Assembly: GCF_012027555.1 (NCBI RefSeq)
Contig: NZ_SNUQ01000001.1
Span: 372,001 to 436,000 of the forward strand
From: Thermococcus sp. CX2
Lineage (GTDB): Archaea; Methanobacteriota_B; Thermococci; Thermococcales; Thermococcaceae
Direction: 5' to 3'
Length of the DNA: 64,000 nucleotides
The stretch's first letter is position 1. The number at the start of each line of letters is the position of its first letter. Below, one piece after another: positions 46,088 to 54,898 of this stretch. A model generated the notes under the pieces. That model searched no databases, was not told the origin of the DNA, and saw only the letters and a program-made list of their open reading frames with translations. The translations under genes and the position numbers were made by a program.

Positions 46088-46969
46088 TCACCTCAGATCC
46101 ATCCTGCTGAACCTGTAGAATCCGATGCCCAGGTAGAGAAGTGTCATCACAACAATTATCGCGAAGTTCACGAGGTTGTTGCTTATGGCGTATGCCATGC
46201 CCTTGTATTCAGTGTTAACATCTCCGTAATCCCCGAATCTTCCATCTGAAACAGTTCCAACGTCTCCAGTGATGACGCCAACCTGTGATGTCGGGACGTA
46301 GAAGAGGTATTTGGTGGTGTAGTCCTTCTGCAGCTGTTTGAGCTCAGTCATGCTCATGTCGGGGTTGTCCATGGCTTCCTTAAACACCATGTATCCAACG
46401 ATGTTGGGGACTATGAGGAACATCACGAAGACCAGAACCAGCGCGGCCCCAAGGGCTGAGCTCGAGGACTTTATTACCGTGGAAAGAATGTAGCCAAGGG
46501 CAACGAGCTGGAGCATTGCTAGGAGAAGGAGCATATTGAGAAGCAGAACGTCTGTCACGAGCTGGCCGCTCAGGGGCACACCGAGGTAGACAACACCCAG
46601 CACCCCGATGAGAGTTGATATGAGCAGGGCTATGAGGAGAACCACCGCGTGGGCGAAAAACTTGCCGCCTATGTAGCTGAGCCTCTTTATGGGCTTGCTC
46701 ATCGCAACGCGAAGGGTGCCTTTCTCTATCTCACTGTTTATTGCTGTCGCGCCCATGAGCAGGGCGAGTATCCCAATGAAGAACCCCGCCATGCCTGTGA
46801 CGAACTGTATCAGAAACGACATGGCCTCCTCGGTGGTGAAATCCTGTACACCCGCACTCTTCATGATGTAGAACACGGGGATGTAGAGAAGCGCCATTGT
46901 GCCGAGTATCACCCAGAGCTTCTTTGTTCGAAGGCTCTGCTTAAACTCAAGCTGAAATCCCCACCACAT
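46088..46969 (-). CDS. ABC-2 type transporter permease
   Basis: Membrane subunit of the exporter, 293 residues and about six helices. A short N-terminal helix is followed by a substrate-facing loop and the ABC-2 core (GKFFAHAVVLLIALLISTLIG and VLVFVMFLIVPNIVGYMVF). An extended extracytoplasmic loop (about residues 195-250) has few N-x-T sites. The ATG at 46969 is taken because GAGGTGATTCAT lies just before it. The ATPase gene starts within a few bases of its stop. The substrate is unknown; ABC-2 exporters move lipids, polysaccharides, drugs or peptides. Confidence 0.85.
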   Translation of the reverse strand: MWWGFQLEFKQSLRTKKLWVILGTMALLYIPVFYIMKSAGVQDFTTEEAMSFLIQFVTGMAGFFIGILALLMGATAINSEIEKGTLRVAMSKPIKRLSYIGGKFFAHAVVLLIALLISTLIGVLGVVYLGVPLSGQLVTDVLLLNMLLLLAMLQLVALGYILSTVIKSSSSALGAALVLVFVMFLIVPNIVGYMVFKEAMDNPDMSMTELKQLQKDYTTKYLFYVPTSQVGVITGDVGTVSDGRFGDYGDVNTEYKGMAYAISNNLVNFAIIVVMTLLYLGIGFYRFSRMDLR

Positions 46970-46986
46970 ATGAATCACCTCTACAG

Positions 46987-47004
46987 TCGCGAGCATTATC
47001 GCGA
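46987..47004. promoter_or_regulatory. Candidate operator, TCGCGA-6-TCGCGA
   Basis: Two copies of the palindrome TCGCGA, six bases apart, lie at or just after the predicted transcription start of the ABC exporter operon, which fits a repressor-binding site. Confidence 0.4.
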
Positions 47005-47030
47005 ATAGCTTTCAATTACAACTAAATAGC

Positions 47031-47043
47031 GGAGTATAAAAAT
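47031..47043 (-). promoter_or_regulatory. TATA box of the ABC exporter operon
   Basis: On the minus strand ATTTTTATACTCC is about 25 bp before a predicted start near 47010. Confidence 0.45.
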
Positions 47044-47066
47044 TTTTCTCAAAAAGAGGTTATACA

Positions 47067-47858
47067 TCAAAGAGTCGCCAGTTCAAAAACGAGATCCGCC
47101 CTTGGGCAGTATTTTTTGAGCCTCTCCATCACTTCCCTGTGTCTTCCCAAGACCGGCCACAGGATTGAGTCAATGTGGAGCGGTGGAATGCCAACCTCCT
47201 CAGCTATTCTGCTCCAAAACCTTACCGGCGGCTCATTCGTGAAGCGCTTCGTGTAGGCGTTTATCCTGACGTCATCGGGAATCTCTATCTCTGTTGGATA
47301 GGAAACAAACTCGCCAAAGGCTATTCTCCCAGCGTAGCCGAACATCTTGACGGCAAAGACTATGGTTTTGGCGCTCCTCTTCGAACCGAGAACCTGAGCG
47401 AGGTCGTCCCTCAGGGCGCTCATTCCAGTGAAGTAATACCCCTTAAGGTCTTCCAGACTCAGCTTTTCCAGAAACGGCTCCAGCTTCTGCAGTCTTCTTA
47501 CCTTCCCGGAGACCAATCGCCTGTTGGTTTTCGAAGCTGGGAGGAACTCTGAATAGGCCTTGGCTATGCCCTCCCGTGGTGGATTTCTCGAGAAATGCAT
47601 CGAAAACTCCCACCACCACTCCTCCCCGGTCGCAGTCAGCTGGTAGCTCACTATCGCATTCGCTATGACCAGTTTAATGAAGAGCTCGCTGTCCTTCAGG
47701 TTTTTATGGAGATTCTCCAGCGCAGGGAACTGCAGGTCAACCTTTTCCTCGATGGTCCTCGCACACTCGATGCCGAGCTCACTAAGGATTTCCTTTAAGC
47801 GGAAGACCTTTGCTTCGTCGGTCTTGTACTTTACCCTGAGGAACCTGTCCAGCGTCAC
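47067..47858 (-). CDS. ogg: 8-oxoguanine DNA glycosylase AGOG
   Basis: N-glycosylase/AP lyase of the archaeal AGOG family, removing 8-oxoguanine, 263 residues. The helix-hairpin-helix-like core KLSLEDLKGYYFTGMSALRDD and GSKRSAKTIVFAVKMFGYAG (with the catalytic Lys region) followed by EIEIPDDVRINAYTKRF match the family. The start is ambiguous: GTG 47858 has GGTGA at good spacing just before it, whereas the GTG at 47867 overlaps the RFAP synthase stop and would add three residues. Either way it is coupled to the RFAP synthase gene. The 3' end has a T-rich sequence. Confidence 0.85.
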   Translation of the reverse strand: MTLDRFLRVKYKTDEAKVFRLKEILSELGIECARTIEEKVDLQFPALENLHKNLKDSELFIKLVIANAIVSYQLTATGEEWWWEFSMHFSRNPPREGIAKAYSEFLPASKTNRRLVSGKVRRLQKLEPFLEKLSLEDLKGYYFTGMSALRDDLAQVLGSKRSAKTIVFAVKMFGYAGRIAFGEFVSYPTEIEIPDDVRINAYTKRFTNEPPVRFWSRIAEEVGIPPLHIDSILWPVLGRHREVMERLKKYCPRADLVFELATL

Positions 47859-47859
47859 T

Positions 47860-48831
47860 TCACTCACCTGCCACGTTCCGCAGAATCCTTTGGAGGAAGG
47901 CGTTCTCCTCAACTACCTCGGCACCCCTGTTTCTCGGAAGGCCAAGCTCAATCCGCGCTTTTATCCCGTGCTCCCTCAAGTAGTCGTGAGCCTCTGCGCT
48001 GAGTCTCGCGAACTCTCCCTTGAGTATCAGCCCATAGACGGTTGGTCCCCACGAGCTCTGACCGTAGCCGTAGGTTTTTTGGGCGAGGAAGTCCAAGATG
48101 AGCTTTACATCTTCCCTGAATTCTCCTCCCTGGTAGGCCTCGAAGTGCTTCCCGACGAGTCTCTGGATGGCACTCAAGTGCTCGCCGAAGACCTTTATGT
48201 TCCTCTCCCTCAGCGCGGGCAGGAGACCGAGCAGGATTCTGTAAGATATCTCCATCGCAACGTCAACCCTTCCCGTCATTCGCGCCATAACGGGCTTTTC
48301 CTCCTTCTCATCCAGTCCCGGCCTGAGGTCGGGCGTTATCAGCAGAAACGCCCAGTTCTCTGGAAAGTCCTCACGGAAGATGAGCGGAGGTATGTCCCCC
48401 TTCACGCCGCCGTCTATCACAAATCCCCCATGCTTGAAAGCATAGATCCCGGCCCCTCCGTTCCTCCCCCTGCCAAGAATCCTGGCAAGCTCTTCAACTG
48501 AAACGTTCAACCCTCTGAGCTTTGCTATCCCCATTGCAACGGCCAGACTGAGCTGTGTGGTTGAGCCTAAGCCCACATGTCTGGGAATCGATTTCCTGAC
48601 TTCGACAAGGTAGTTCACGCCGACCTCGTAGCGTGAGTTCATCCTCTTTATTGTGAACTCTATCGTCTCTCTATCCTCACCTTCAGCTACTATCTCCATA
48701 GTGTCGTTTTCGATGATTTTAATCTCGTAGCCTCCTTCCAGGGCAACGCCAAGGCTTCCGAATCGTCTTCCGAGCGTTGCGGAGGGGTCTATAAGGCCGA
48801 GGTGGAGCCTCCTGGGAGTACGGATTATCAT
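47860..48831 (-). CDS. mptG: Beta-ribofuranosylaminobenzene 5'-phosphate synthase
   Basis: GHMP-kinase-fold enzyme (323 residues) that condenses p-aminobenzoate (or p-hydroxybenzoate) with PRPP, losing CO2, in methanopterin-like cofactor synthesis. RTPRRLHLGLIDPSATLGRR and PRHVGLGSTTQLSLAVAMG match RFAP synthases; the second is the glycine-rich loop. The ATG at 48831 follows GGTGGTG; an in-frame ATG upstream runs into the promoter of the divergent gene and is not used. It is paired, head to head, with a dihydropteroate synthase homologue that would act next in the pathway. Confidence 0.87.
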   Translation of the reverse strand: MIIRTPRRLHLGLIDPSATLGRRFGSLGVALEGGYEIKIIENDTMEIVAEGEDRETIEFTIKRMNSRYEVGVNYLVEVRKSIPRHVGLGSTTQLSLAVAMGIAKLRGLNVSVEELARILGRGRNGGAGIYAFKHGGFVIDGGVKGDIPPLIFREDFPENWAFLLITPDLRPGLDEKEEKPVMARMTGRVDVAMEISYRILLGLLPALRERNIKVFGEHLSAIQRLVGKHFEAYQGGEFREDVKLILDFLAQKTYGYGQSSWGPTVYGLILKGEFARLSAEAHDYLREHGIKARIELGLPRNRGAEVVEENAFLQRILRNVAGE

Positions 48832-48862
48832 GAACACCACCAAAACTGAAAGGGCAAAAGTC

Positions 48863-48871
48863 CTTTTATAC
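48863..48871. promoter_or_regulatory. Shared TATA box of RFAP synthase and DHPS genes
   Basis: CTTTTATAC (minus strand: GTATAAAAG) is the only TATA between the starts at 48831 and 48903 and is about 25 bp from each. Sharing would co-regulate two consecutive pathway steps. Confidence 0.5.
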
Positions 48872-48902
48872 CCAGCGCTGTACTCTTGAGGGGGTGAGTA
48901 CC

Positions 48903-49721
48903 ATGAAGTTCGCAGGAATAGACCTCTCAGAGCCAAAGATAATGGGCGTCATTAACGTCTCGCCGGAGAGCTTCTACAAGGGAAGCGTCAGGAACGACGA
49001 GGAGAAACTGATTGAAACAGCCGTGAAAATGGTCGAGGACGGCGCCTCCTTCATTGACATTGGGGCAAAATCCACTGCCCCGTATCTTGAAACGCAGATT
49101 CCTTTGGAGGAGGAGGTAAGGCGGGCAGTCTGGGCAATAAAGACCATCCGCGAGCACGTTGAAGTCCCGATAAGCATAGACACCACCAGCGCCAAGGTGG
49201 CAGAAGAAGCCCTGAAGGCGGGAGCGGACGTAATCAACGACGTCACCGGCCTTAAAGGAGACCCCAAGATGGCCGAAATAGCCAGGGAATACAACGCTCC
49301 GGTGATAGTCTGCGCCCACGGCGAGGTCAAAAACCTGAGCGACCCCATCCACACTGTCATGGACTTCCTCCAAGAAAGCCTCGTAATAGCGGAAAAGCAC
49401 GGCATTGAGGAGGTTGCAGTGGATCCAGCCATCGGATTTCTCCGTCCGGAGTGGCCCCCCTGGTACGAATGGGATTCTAAAGTCATAGCCAACCTCAATA
49501 TGCTCAAGATATTCGGAAAGCCCATTCTGGTGGGCGTATCCAGGAAGTCCTTCATAGGCGCAATAACGGGGAGGAAGGATCCAAACGAGAGACTCCCCGG
49601 GAGCCTAAGCGCCACGGCCATAGCAGTTTTCAATGGGGCAAACATCATCAGAACCCACGACGTCAAGGAAACCCTCGACGCTGTGAGGATGGCGGAATTC
49701 ATAAGGCGGTTTGCGCCTTAA
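48903..49721 (+). CDS. Dihydropteroate synthase-family protein
   Basis: TIM-barrel protein of 272 residues with DHPS motifs: IMGVINVSPESFYKGSV (pterin-PP binding), SFIDIGAKSTAPYLETQIP, DVINDVTGLKGDP, VAVDPAIGF and ILVGVSRKSFIG. Archaeal members with the K-S-T-A-P variant join a pterin diphosphate to the ribofuranosylaminobenzene phosphate rather than to p-aminobenzoate (characterised as MJ0301 in Methanocaldococcus). The ATG at 48903 follows GGGGGTGA. It is divergent from RFAP synthase with a shared TATA box and overlaps the convergent AI-2E gene by 23 bases. Confidence 0.87.
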   Translation: MKFAGIDLSEPKIMGVINVSPESFYKGSVRNDEEKLIETAVKMVEDGASFIDIGAKSTAPYLETQIPLEEEVRRAVWAIKTIREHVEVPISIDTTSAKVAEEALKAGADVINDVTGLKGDPKMAEIAREYNAPVIVCAHGEVKNLSDPIHTVMDFLQESLVIAEKHGIEEVAVDPAIGFLRPEWPPWYEWDSKVIANLNMLKIFGKPILVGVSRKSFIGAITGRKDPNERLPGSLSATAIAVFNGANIIRTHDVKETLDAVRMAEFIRRFAP

Positions 49722-50706
49722 TTTTCTTCTTCGTTTCTTTCCACTCATCAACGAGGGTCGCGAACAGACCAAGGGCAACGGGTCCGATTATGATTCCTAC
49801 GAATCCAAAAGCCAGCAGTCCTCCGAAGATTCCGATGAGCGAGATGAGGGCGTTGACACCCCGCTCCCTAACGGTTATTCTGGGCTTGAGGACGATATCG
49901 GGGAGCGGCGAGATAAACACCACACCGTAGAGCGCAAATAACAGTCCGGAAATAATCTGACCTCCGTTGATAAGGTAGATCATCCCTGCGAGCCAAACCA
50001 CCCAGCCGCCGAAGACCGGGAGGAGCTCAAAGATTATGGTGAAAATTCCAGCGGCTATGGCACCGCCCATATCGGCCATTCCAAAGAGCAAAAAGCCCGC
50101 CGCGGTGAAGATTCCCTTGAGGACGCTGAGGGAGAGCCAGCCACGCAGGAGAGTGTGGAGGGTTTCTCCAGCCTTGTCAAGGAGTTTTATTGCCAGTTCC
50201 TTGTTCTCCGGCGGGAGGAGTGAGTAGACCTCACGCCTGATGGTTCTGGCATTGACAAGAATGCCGTAGAATGCAAAGACCGTCACTATCGCCTGGAGCG
50301 AGAGTTTAGGAAGGGAATAGGTGTATCCGAGGATATATTCTTCAAAACGCTTCGGAATGTCCTCCGCAAGCTTCTGGAGGAGTTCATAGAGTGAAGGCGG
50401 AAGATTGAAGGTGAGCAGCCATGTGAAGAAGCCATCCAGGTAGTAAGCCAGGGAGCGCTTGACGTCGTTCATCCACAGGACGAAGCCTATTATAAAGAGG
50501 AACATTATAACCGTGAGGATGGCCGTTATGGTGAAGGCGGAAAGCTTGTTGCCCATCTTCTTGGACAATCTTTCGTGGAAGGGGTAGAGTATGTAGGCAA
50601 GGGTCACGGCGATGATTAGAGGAGAAAGGATTGGGCTAACCGTTTCCCATACGAGGTAAAGGATTATGATGGAAATCGCAATCCATATGGCCGCCTCAAG
50701 CTCCAT
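49699..50706 (-). CDS. AI-2E family transporter (PerM-like membrane protein)
   Basis: Integral membrane protein of 335 residues with about eight helices and two re-entrant hydrophilic loops. The C-terminal half contains FLLFGMADMGGAIAAGIFT, FELLPVFGGWVVWLAG and VVFISPLPDIVLKPRITVR, the most conserved parts of the family. Some members are Na+/H+ antiporters or transport autoinducer-like compounds; the role here is unknown. The start overlaps the preceding gene's stop by 11 bases. With the 160-residue gene it forms an operon with SppA. Confidence 0.8.
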   Translation of the reverse strand: MELEAAIWIAISIIILYLVWETVSPILSPLIIAVTLAYILYPFHERLSKKMGNKLSAFTITAILTVIMFLFIIGFVLWMNDVKRSLAYYLDGFFTWLLTFNLPPSLYELLQKLAEDIPKRFEEYILGYTYSLPKLSLQAIVTVFAFYGILVNARTIRREVYSLLPPENKELAIKLLDKAGETLHTLLRGWLSLSVLKGIFTAAGFLLFGMADMGGAIAAGIFTIIFELLPVFGGWVVWLAGMIYLINGGQIISGLLFALYGVVFISPLPDIVLKPRITVRERGVNALISLIGIFGGLLAFGFVGIIIGPVALGLFATLVDEWKETKKKIKAQTAL

Positions 50707-51178
50707 CCGCCATCCCCAAGTACTTGAGTATCAGCTCGCGGGCGCTGGGCTTGTTGAAGACGAAGAGCACCCCTCTGCCCTCGTCAAGGATGAAGTTCTT
50801 CCCGAGGGCTAATAAACCTTTCTTGAGCTTGTGAACCTCCGCGCTCTCAAAATCGATGGCCTCTTTGACTTCCTCGGGAGCATCTATCTCGTCGAGGGCC
50901 TTTTCGAGCTTGTTGAGCACACTCCTGTTCAGGAACTTTATGGGACTCGGCGTGAAGTCTTCGGCGATTATTTCTCCAGCATCCATGTAGATGCCCCAGA
51001 ACTCCTTGGCGCACTCGAATGGATAGACGTAGTCCTCTCCGTAATCTGGAAGGTACAGCTCCCTAATGATGGCCAGGAGAACCCGCCTGGCGTCGCTTCC
51101 GTAGAACTCCACCCTGAGGTTGAACTTCCCGTCCTCGAAGCCGTTCTCAAACACTTCCAGCTTCTCTTCGCACAGCAA
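50696..51178 (-). CDS. Conserved hypothetical protein, 160 residues
   Basis: Soluble acidic protein, not recognised with certainty. It starts CEEKLEVFENGFEDGKFNLR and has a conserved-looking Tyr/Trp segment (YPFECAKEFWGIYMDAG) and a basic helical part near the end. Translation starts at TTG 51178 with GGGGGTGGGAG just before it; the next ATG would remove most of the first domain. It sits between SppA (12 bases upstream) and the AI-2E permease (overlap 11), so all three are probably one transcript. It may be a homologue of the structural-genomics protein PH1010, but I cannot confirm this. Confidence 0.6.
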   Translation of the reverse strand: MLCEEKLEVFENGFEDGKFNLRVEFYGSDARRVLLAIIRELYLPDYGEDYVYPFECAKEFWGIYMDAGEIIAEDFTPSPIKFLNRSVLNKLEKALDEIDAPEEVKEAIDFESAEVHKLKKGLLALGKNFILDEGRGVLFVFNKPSARELILKYLGMADGA

Positions 51179-51190
51179 GCTCCCACCCCC

Positions 51191-52198
51191 TCAGCCCGTC
51201 CTTAAATAGGGACTAACGTAGCGGGGGTCGAGGAGGAGGGCCATGCTTCCGAATATCCCGAAGTCCGAGGAGGAGCGGCTGTTATATATCACCACCCTCG
51301 CGTTTGTAACGTTGAGCATGTCCTCCAAAACCTTAACCGCGTAGTCGAGATCGCCGGTCTCATCAACAAGCGTGCCCGTCACGTTGATGGCAAACCAGGT
51401 TCTTCCAGTTGCGTACTCCCTGGTCTCGTTGAGGCTCATGTTCCTGCCGCCGCTGACCGCTTGCAGGAAGGCCTGGAAGTAAGTGTCGATGCTCTCGGCT
51501 ATCATGTTCTTCTCTTCCTCAGTCAGACCCCTCCACTCGGCGCCCATGTCCTTGTACGGGCCCGTCTTGAAGACCTCAACCTTTATTCCGTTCATCTGGT
51601 AGTTCTGCTCCATGTCGTAGTGGACGTAGATGACGCCTATGCTTCCCACTTCAGCGAGCGGGTCGGCTATTATCTTCTCCGCACCGACCGCTATGTAGTA
51701 GCCGCCGGAGGCCGCTATTCCGCCAGTGTAGGCCACGACTGGCTTTATCATGTTAAGCTTCTTCACGGTCGCGTATATCTCCCTCACTGGCCCCACGTAG
51801 CCGCCGGGGCTCTCTATCCAGAGAACGACCCCCCCTATGGAGTCGTTTTTAGCGATATCCCTTAGAATGGGGATTATACTAAGGGAGGTATACTCATCGA
51901 TGAGTCCAAAAATGGGAACGATTGCTATGGTCGTGTTGCCTTCAGGCAGGTTCTGCTCCCTTAGCTGGGCCTTCAGAAATTCCACCTGCTTCCGGAGCTC
52001 CTCTACCTGCAGCTCATAGGCCGTCAAATTGCAGCTCGCGTTGAGGGGTCTCTCAACGATGACCGTGCTTGTGACGTTCGGTGGTGTGTAACTCCTCAGC
52101 TCGGAGTTCTGCATGTAGAGCAAAACGACCGCTACGCTCGACGTTGCGAGAAGGAGGATAAGAATCGCCGAGACGTACTTCCAAATGTTTTCCCTCAT
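51191..52198 (-). CDS. sppA: Signal peptide peptidase SppA
   Basis: Membrane-anchored Ser/Lys-dyad protease of the ClpP-like fold that degrades cleaved signal peptides. The 335-residue protein has an N-terminal anchor (about 8-28) and a coiled segment (ELQVEELRKQVEFLKAQL), then the protease core: IESPGGYVGP, TGGIAASGGYYIAV with Ser164, and FKTGPYKDMGAEWRG with Lys216. In T. kodakarensis SppA the dyad is Ser162/Lys214, consistent with this numbering. The ATG at 52198 follows GGGTGAGCG; an in-frame ATG 24 bases earlier is before the site. The TATA on the minus strand is CAGGTTTAAAAGTT (about 52227-52240). Confidence 0.93.
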   Translation of the reverse strand: MRENIWKYVSAILILLLATSSVAVVLLYMQNSELRSYTPPNVTSTVIVERPLNASCNLTAYELQVEELRKQVEFLKAQLREQNLPEGNTTIAIVPIFGLIDEYTSLSIIPILRDIAKNDSIGGVVLWIESPGGYVGPVREIYATVKKLNMIKPVVAYTGGIAASGGYYIAVGAEKIIADPLAEVGSIGVIYVHYDMEQNYQMNGIKVEVFKTGPYKDMGAEWRGLTEEEKNMIAESIDTYFQAFLQAVSGGRNMSLNETREYATGRTWFAINVTGTLVDETGDLDYAVKVLEDMLNVTNARVVIYNSRSSSDFGIFGSMALLLDPRYVSPYLRTG

Positions 52199-52251
52199 CC
52201 GCTCACCCACATATACTCCCAAGTGGAACTTTTAAACCTGCCCCTCGCTAA

Positions 52252-52263
52252 GCTTTTATATCC
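52252..52263 (+). promoter_or_regulatory. TATA box of the TIM-barrel gene
   Basis: GCTTTTATATCC lies about 35 bp before the ATG at 52292. The minus-strand sppA TATA (52227-52240) lies 15 bp away, so this divergent pair has separate boxes. Confidence 0.5.
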
Positions 52264-52291
52264 TCCGCTCCACTCTTGTGTAGGTGATAGT

Positions 52292-53098
52292 ATGGAGATA
52301 GGTGTAACGATTTATCCACATTTCGTCACGAAGGACAAGACGCTCGCATCGATTCTCGCCGACGTCAAGATAAAGAACTACGACTTCGTGTCAATCTTCC
52401 CGCACACCCTCGGCCTTATAATGAACGGCATTGTCATTGAGAAGAAGCTCAGAAACGTCGAGACCACGCTTCGCGGAGTGGGCATCGACTACATCGTCAG
52501 AATGCCGATCTCGGTCAACCTGCGCGACCACATCTACTACACGCGTCACTTCCGCGTCGCGAGGGCCGTGGCCGACGTCGCCATAAAGCTCGGTGCCAAG
52601 GTCATCGTCATGCAGAGCGGCAGAACCGGAAGGCTCGACCTCGAGATAGAGGCCATACAGCAGCTTGCCGATATGGTGCACCCATTCGGCATAAAGATAG
52701 CCCTCGAAAACACCTTCAGCGTCAAGGATACACTCTACGTCGTTGACAACGTCGACAGGGAGAACGTTGGCTTTGCCCTGGATGTTGCCCACGCCTTCCT
52801 GAGCGCCCAGGGCGATGCAGACAAGCTCCTCGAGGACGTCAAGCTCGGTACCGACAAGACGATCATTCTGATGATACACGACAACTTCGGAAAGCTCTTC
52901 CCGCAGGTCGAGCCAGAGGATGCCCTAGCTTACGGCGTCGGTGACCTCCATTTGATACCCGGCGAGGGAAGCATACCCTTCGGAAAGGTGCTCAGGCTCT
53001 TCGGTGACGTCCCGCTCCTGCTAAAGGTCAAGAACCCGGAGAAGTTCGCCAAGGTTCCCAACAAGCAGGGCCTTATTGAGCTACTGACGAGCCTTTAA
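52292..53098 (+). CDS. Sugar-phosphate isomerase/epimerase-like TIM barrel protein
   Basis: Protein of 268 residues of the AP endonuclease 2/xylose isomerase TIM-barrel group. Segments: [78 protein letters not shown], and [14 protein letters not shown] near the end. The Glu, Asp-His and His residues in the last four could be metal ligands. Members act on sugars or on DNA abasic sites; the substrate is unknown. Codons are strongly biased, as in highly expressed genes. The stop shares bases with the stop of the convergent RNase III-like gene. Confidence 0.75.
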   Translation: MEIGVTIYPHFVTKDKTLASILADVKIKNYDFVSIFPHTLGLIMNGIVIEKKLRNVETTLRGVGIDYIVRMPISVNLRDHIYYTRHFRVARAVADVAIKLGAKVIVMQSGRTGRLDLEIEAIQQLADMVHPFGIKIALENTFSVKDTLYVVDNVDRENVGFALDVAHAFLSAQGDADKLLEDVKLGTDKTIILMIHDNFGKLFPQVEPEDALAYGVGDLHLIPGEGSIPFGKVLRLFGDVPLLLKVKNPEKFAKVPNKQGLIELLTSL

Positions 53099-53481
53099 AG
53101 CTCCAGCCTCTCCCTTATTACCTTGAAAACCTCTGCAAAGGCCTTTCCTATTGCCTCTTTTCTCCTTGAGAAGTGAGTAACATCCTCGGTGAAGTTTTCC
53201 TTCAAAATCTCGACGGCTTCCTCGACCGTTATCTTACCCTCAAGCCAGGCGTAGGCGAATATGGCCTCGGCTATGTCCCCCTTCCCGTGCTTGTCGGTCC
53301 TCGGTGGAACCACGTGCCTCAGCCCAGAGAGCTCGAGGGCCATGCTTAGAGAGGCGTTCGGAACCCTCTCGCCGGTGGGGCGCCCAAGATATTCGCTCAG
53401 CGCCAGCGAGAAGACGAAGTTCACCAGAGAATCACCAAACTTCGACAGCCCCTTGTCCCTGAAGTCCCTCTCGTATCTCAA
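53095..53481 (-). CDS. RNase III-like fold protein (Pyrococcus-type), 128 residues
   Basis: Small all-helical protein. [26 protein letters not shown] resembles the signature helix of RNase III (LxFLGDAVLxLxxxxxL), followed by [41 protein letters not shown] (residues about 42-82). The double-stranded-RNA-binding domain is absent. Such short archaeal RNase III homologues may act on RNA; this is unproven. The start is TTG 53481 with GGGGTGGGAGC before it, and it overlaps the stop of the membrane glycosyltransferase gene (TTGA). Confidence 0.65.
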   Translation of the reverse strand: MRYERDFRDKGLSKFGDSLVNFVFSLALSEYLGRPTGERVPNASLSMALELSGLRHVVPPRTDKHGKGDIAEAIFAYAWLEGKITVEEAVEILKENFTEDVTHFSRRKEAIGKAFAEVFKVIRERLEL

Positions 53482-54797
53482 GCTCCCACCCCAAGACGGT
53501 TGGAGAGCCAGGTTTTAAGGGTTTTGAGGTGGGGAACGGTCGAGGTCAAAACTATGAGGTAAAGAAGAACCGTCAGACCAAGGCTGTAGGCAACGTACGG
53601 CTCGTCCTTGAAAATCCTCAGGGTTAAACTGTCTACCAGGTGCACCATTCTCCAGTTCGGGTTTTTCAGATGCACATGGAACCAGAAGCTCGCCGGCTGC
53701 ATTATCGGCCAGAACCCAGCGTAGATTGCCGTTCCAAGGGCAAGGATTGAGGGGAAGTCCCTTCCGCGGGAAGCAATCAGAACCAGGAACGCCACGAGGG
53801 GGGCAAGGTACTGGGGGTTTACCCTCCAGAAGGTCGCCACGAAAACGGCATAGGCGAGGGAGCTTGAGACGAGCAAGTTCCCCTCAAAGGAGTGCCTCAC
53901 AAAAACGAGGGAGAGCAGAATGGCCGCTGGGACGTACCAGTGCTCCAGAAGGGCAAGGGTTTCGGCTCCCCTCGTCTGGTGGAGGTAAGTGGCCAGGCTT
54001 GAAACCCCGTTTAGGCTGTAGGGGATCGGAAGCGTGTAGCCTATAGACATCCCACCCATAAGTTCCGGTACCGAGCGGAGGCTCGAAGGACAGAGGAGTA
54101 GAAGTGGAAGGAACGGAAGCGAGACACCCAGAAGAAAGAGGGCGAGCTTCTTAACAGCTCCTCTTCCAGTTAGAAGGGCGTCCCATACTGAGACGAGAGC
54201 CGGGAAGAGAAGGGTGTGCTTGACGGCTAATGTAAAGCCGTAAAGTGCGTGGGAGAGATTCTCCTTCAGGGTCGAGATGTAGAGGCCCAGCAGAAAAAGG
54301 AGGAGTGCCAGCCCGTCAAACATGCCGTAGATGGAGGAGACGTAAATCGTCATCGGGTTCAAATAATAGAGCGCGGTCAGGAAGAAGGCTTTCTTCTCAC
54401 CCCTTGACATGAGCATGCGGTAGAGCAGGAGCGCCACGAGAGCATCTGCAAGGATGAAGAAAAGCTTCACAGACAATGCCCATGTGGGGTCAACATAGAC
54501 GTAGTAATTCCCATCGCTCCAGAAGGCTTCTACAGAACCCCCGACGAGACGGCGGATTAAAGCCAAGAGATAAGCCAGAACCGGGCCGTAGACGTAGGGC
54601 CAGGGATACGGCCAGCCCTCCCCGATGTGGCCGATCCCATCAGCGTAGGAGTAAAAGCAGGCTCCATGTTCAAGCATTGTCCCAGCGAAGCCGTAGAACT
54701 GGGCCAAATCACTGCCAGCTGAATACGGGGCCAATACCAGCCTCACAGCGAGCCCAGTTAGGATTAGTGCAGTAAGCAGTGGGGGAGGACTTTTCAA
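53478..54797 (-). CDS. Multi-pass GT-C-like glycosyltransferase (DUF2029-type)
   Basis: Membrane protein of 439 residues with about 11-12 helices. The first loop, [20 protein letters not shown], has the Asp-rich motif typical of GT-C enzymes that use polyprenyl-phosphate sugars, followed by [20 protein letters not shown]. Later helices include [21 protein letters not shown]. The likely role is adding mannose or another hexose to a lipid-linked or surface glycan outside the membrane. The start is TTG 54797 after GAGGTGG. It is followed by the coupled RNase III-like gene and preceded by no cotranscribed gene. Confidence 0.7.
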   Translation of the reverse strand: MKSPPPLLTALILTGLAVRLVLAPYSAGSDLAQFYGFAGTMLEHGACFYSYADGIGHIGEGWPYPWPYVYGPVLAYLLALIRRLVGGSVEAFWSDGNYYVYVDPTWALSVKLFFILADALVALLLYRMLMSRGEKKAFFLTALYYLNPMTIYVSSIYGMFDGLALLLFLLGLYISTLKENLSHALYGFTLAVKHTLLFPALVSVWDALLTGRGAVKKLALFLLGVSLPFLPLLLLCPSSLRSVPELMGGMSIGYTLPIPYSLNGVSSLATYLHQTRGAETLALLEHWYVPAAILLSLVFVRHSFEGNLLVSSSLAYAVFVATFWRVNPQYLAPLVAFLVLIASRGRDFPSILALGTAIYAGFWPIMQPASFWFHVHLKNPNWRMVHLVDSLTLRIFKDEPYVAYSLGLTVLLYLIVLTSTVPHLKTLKTWLSNRLGVGA

Positions 54798-54898
54798 TCA
54801 TTCCACCTCACAGAGGGTCGGGAGGTTTCAACTTAAAGTTAGAAGAGTTCAGGATTTAAGGGTTTTGGAAGCGGGGGTTAACAAAAAGGGTGGAGGGC

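Noticed and set aside
46070-46100. GTGATGA followed by CTGA on the minus strand at the ABC ATPase start
   Set aside because: Only eight bases separate the boxes, too few for a guide, and the bases are part of the ribosome-binding site and first codons.
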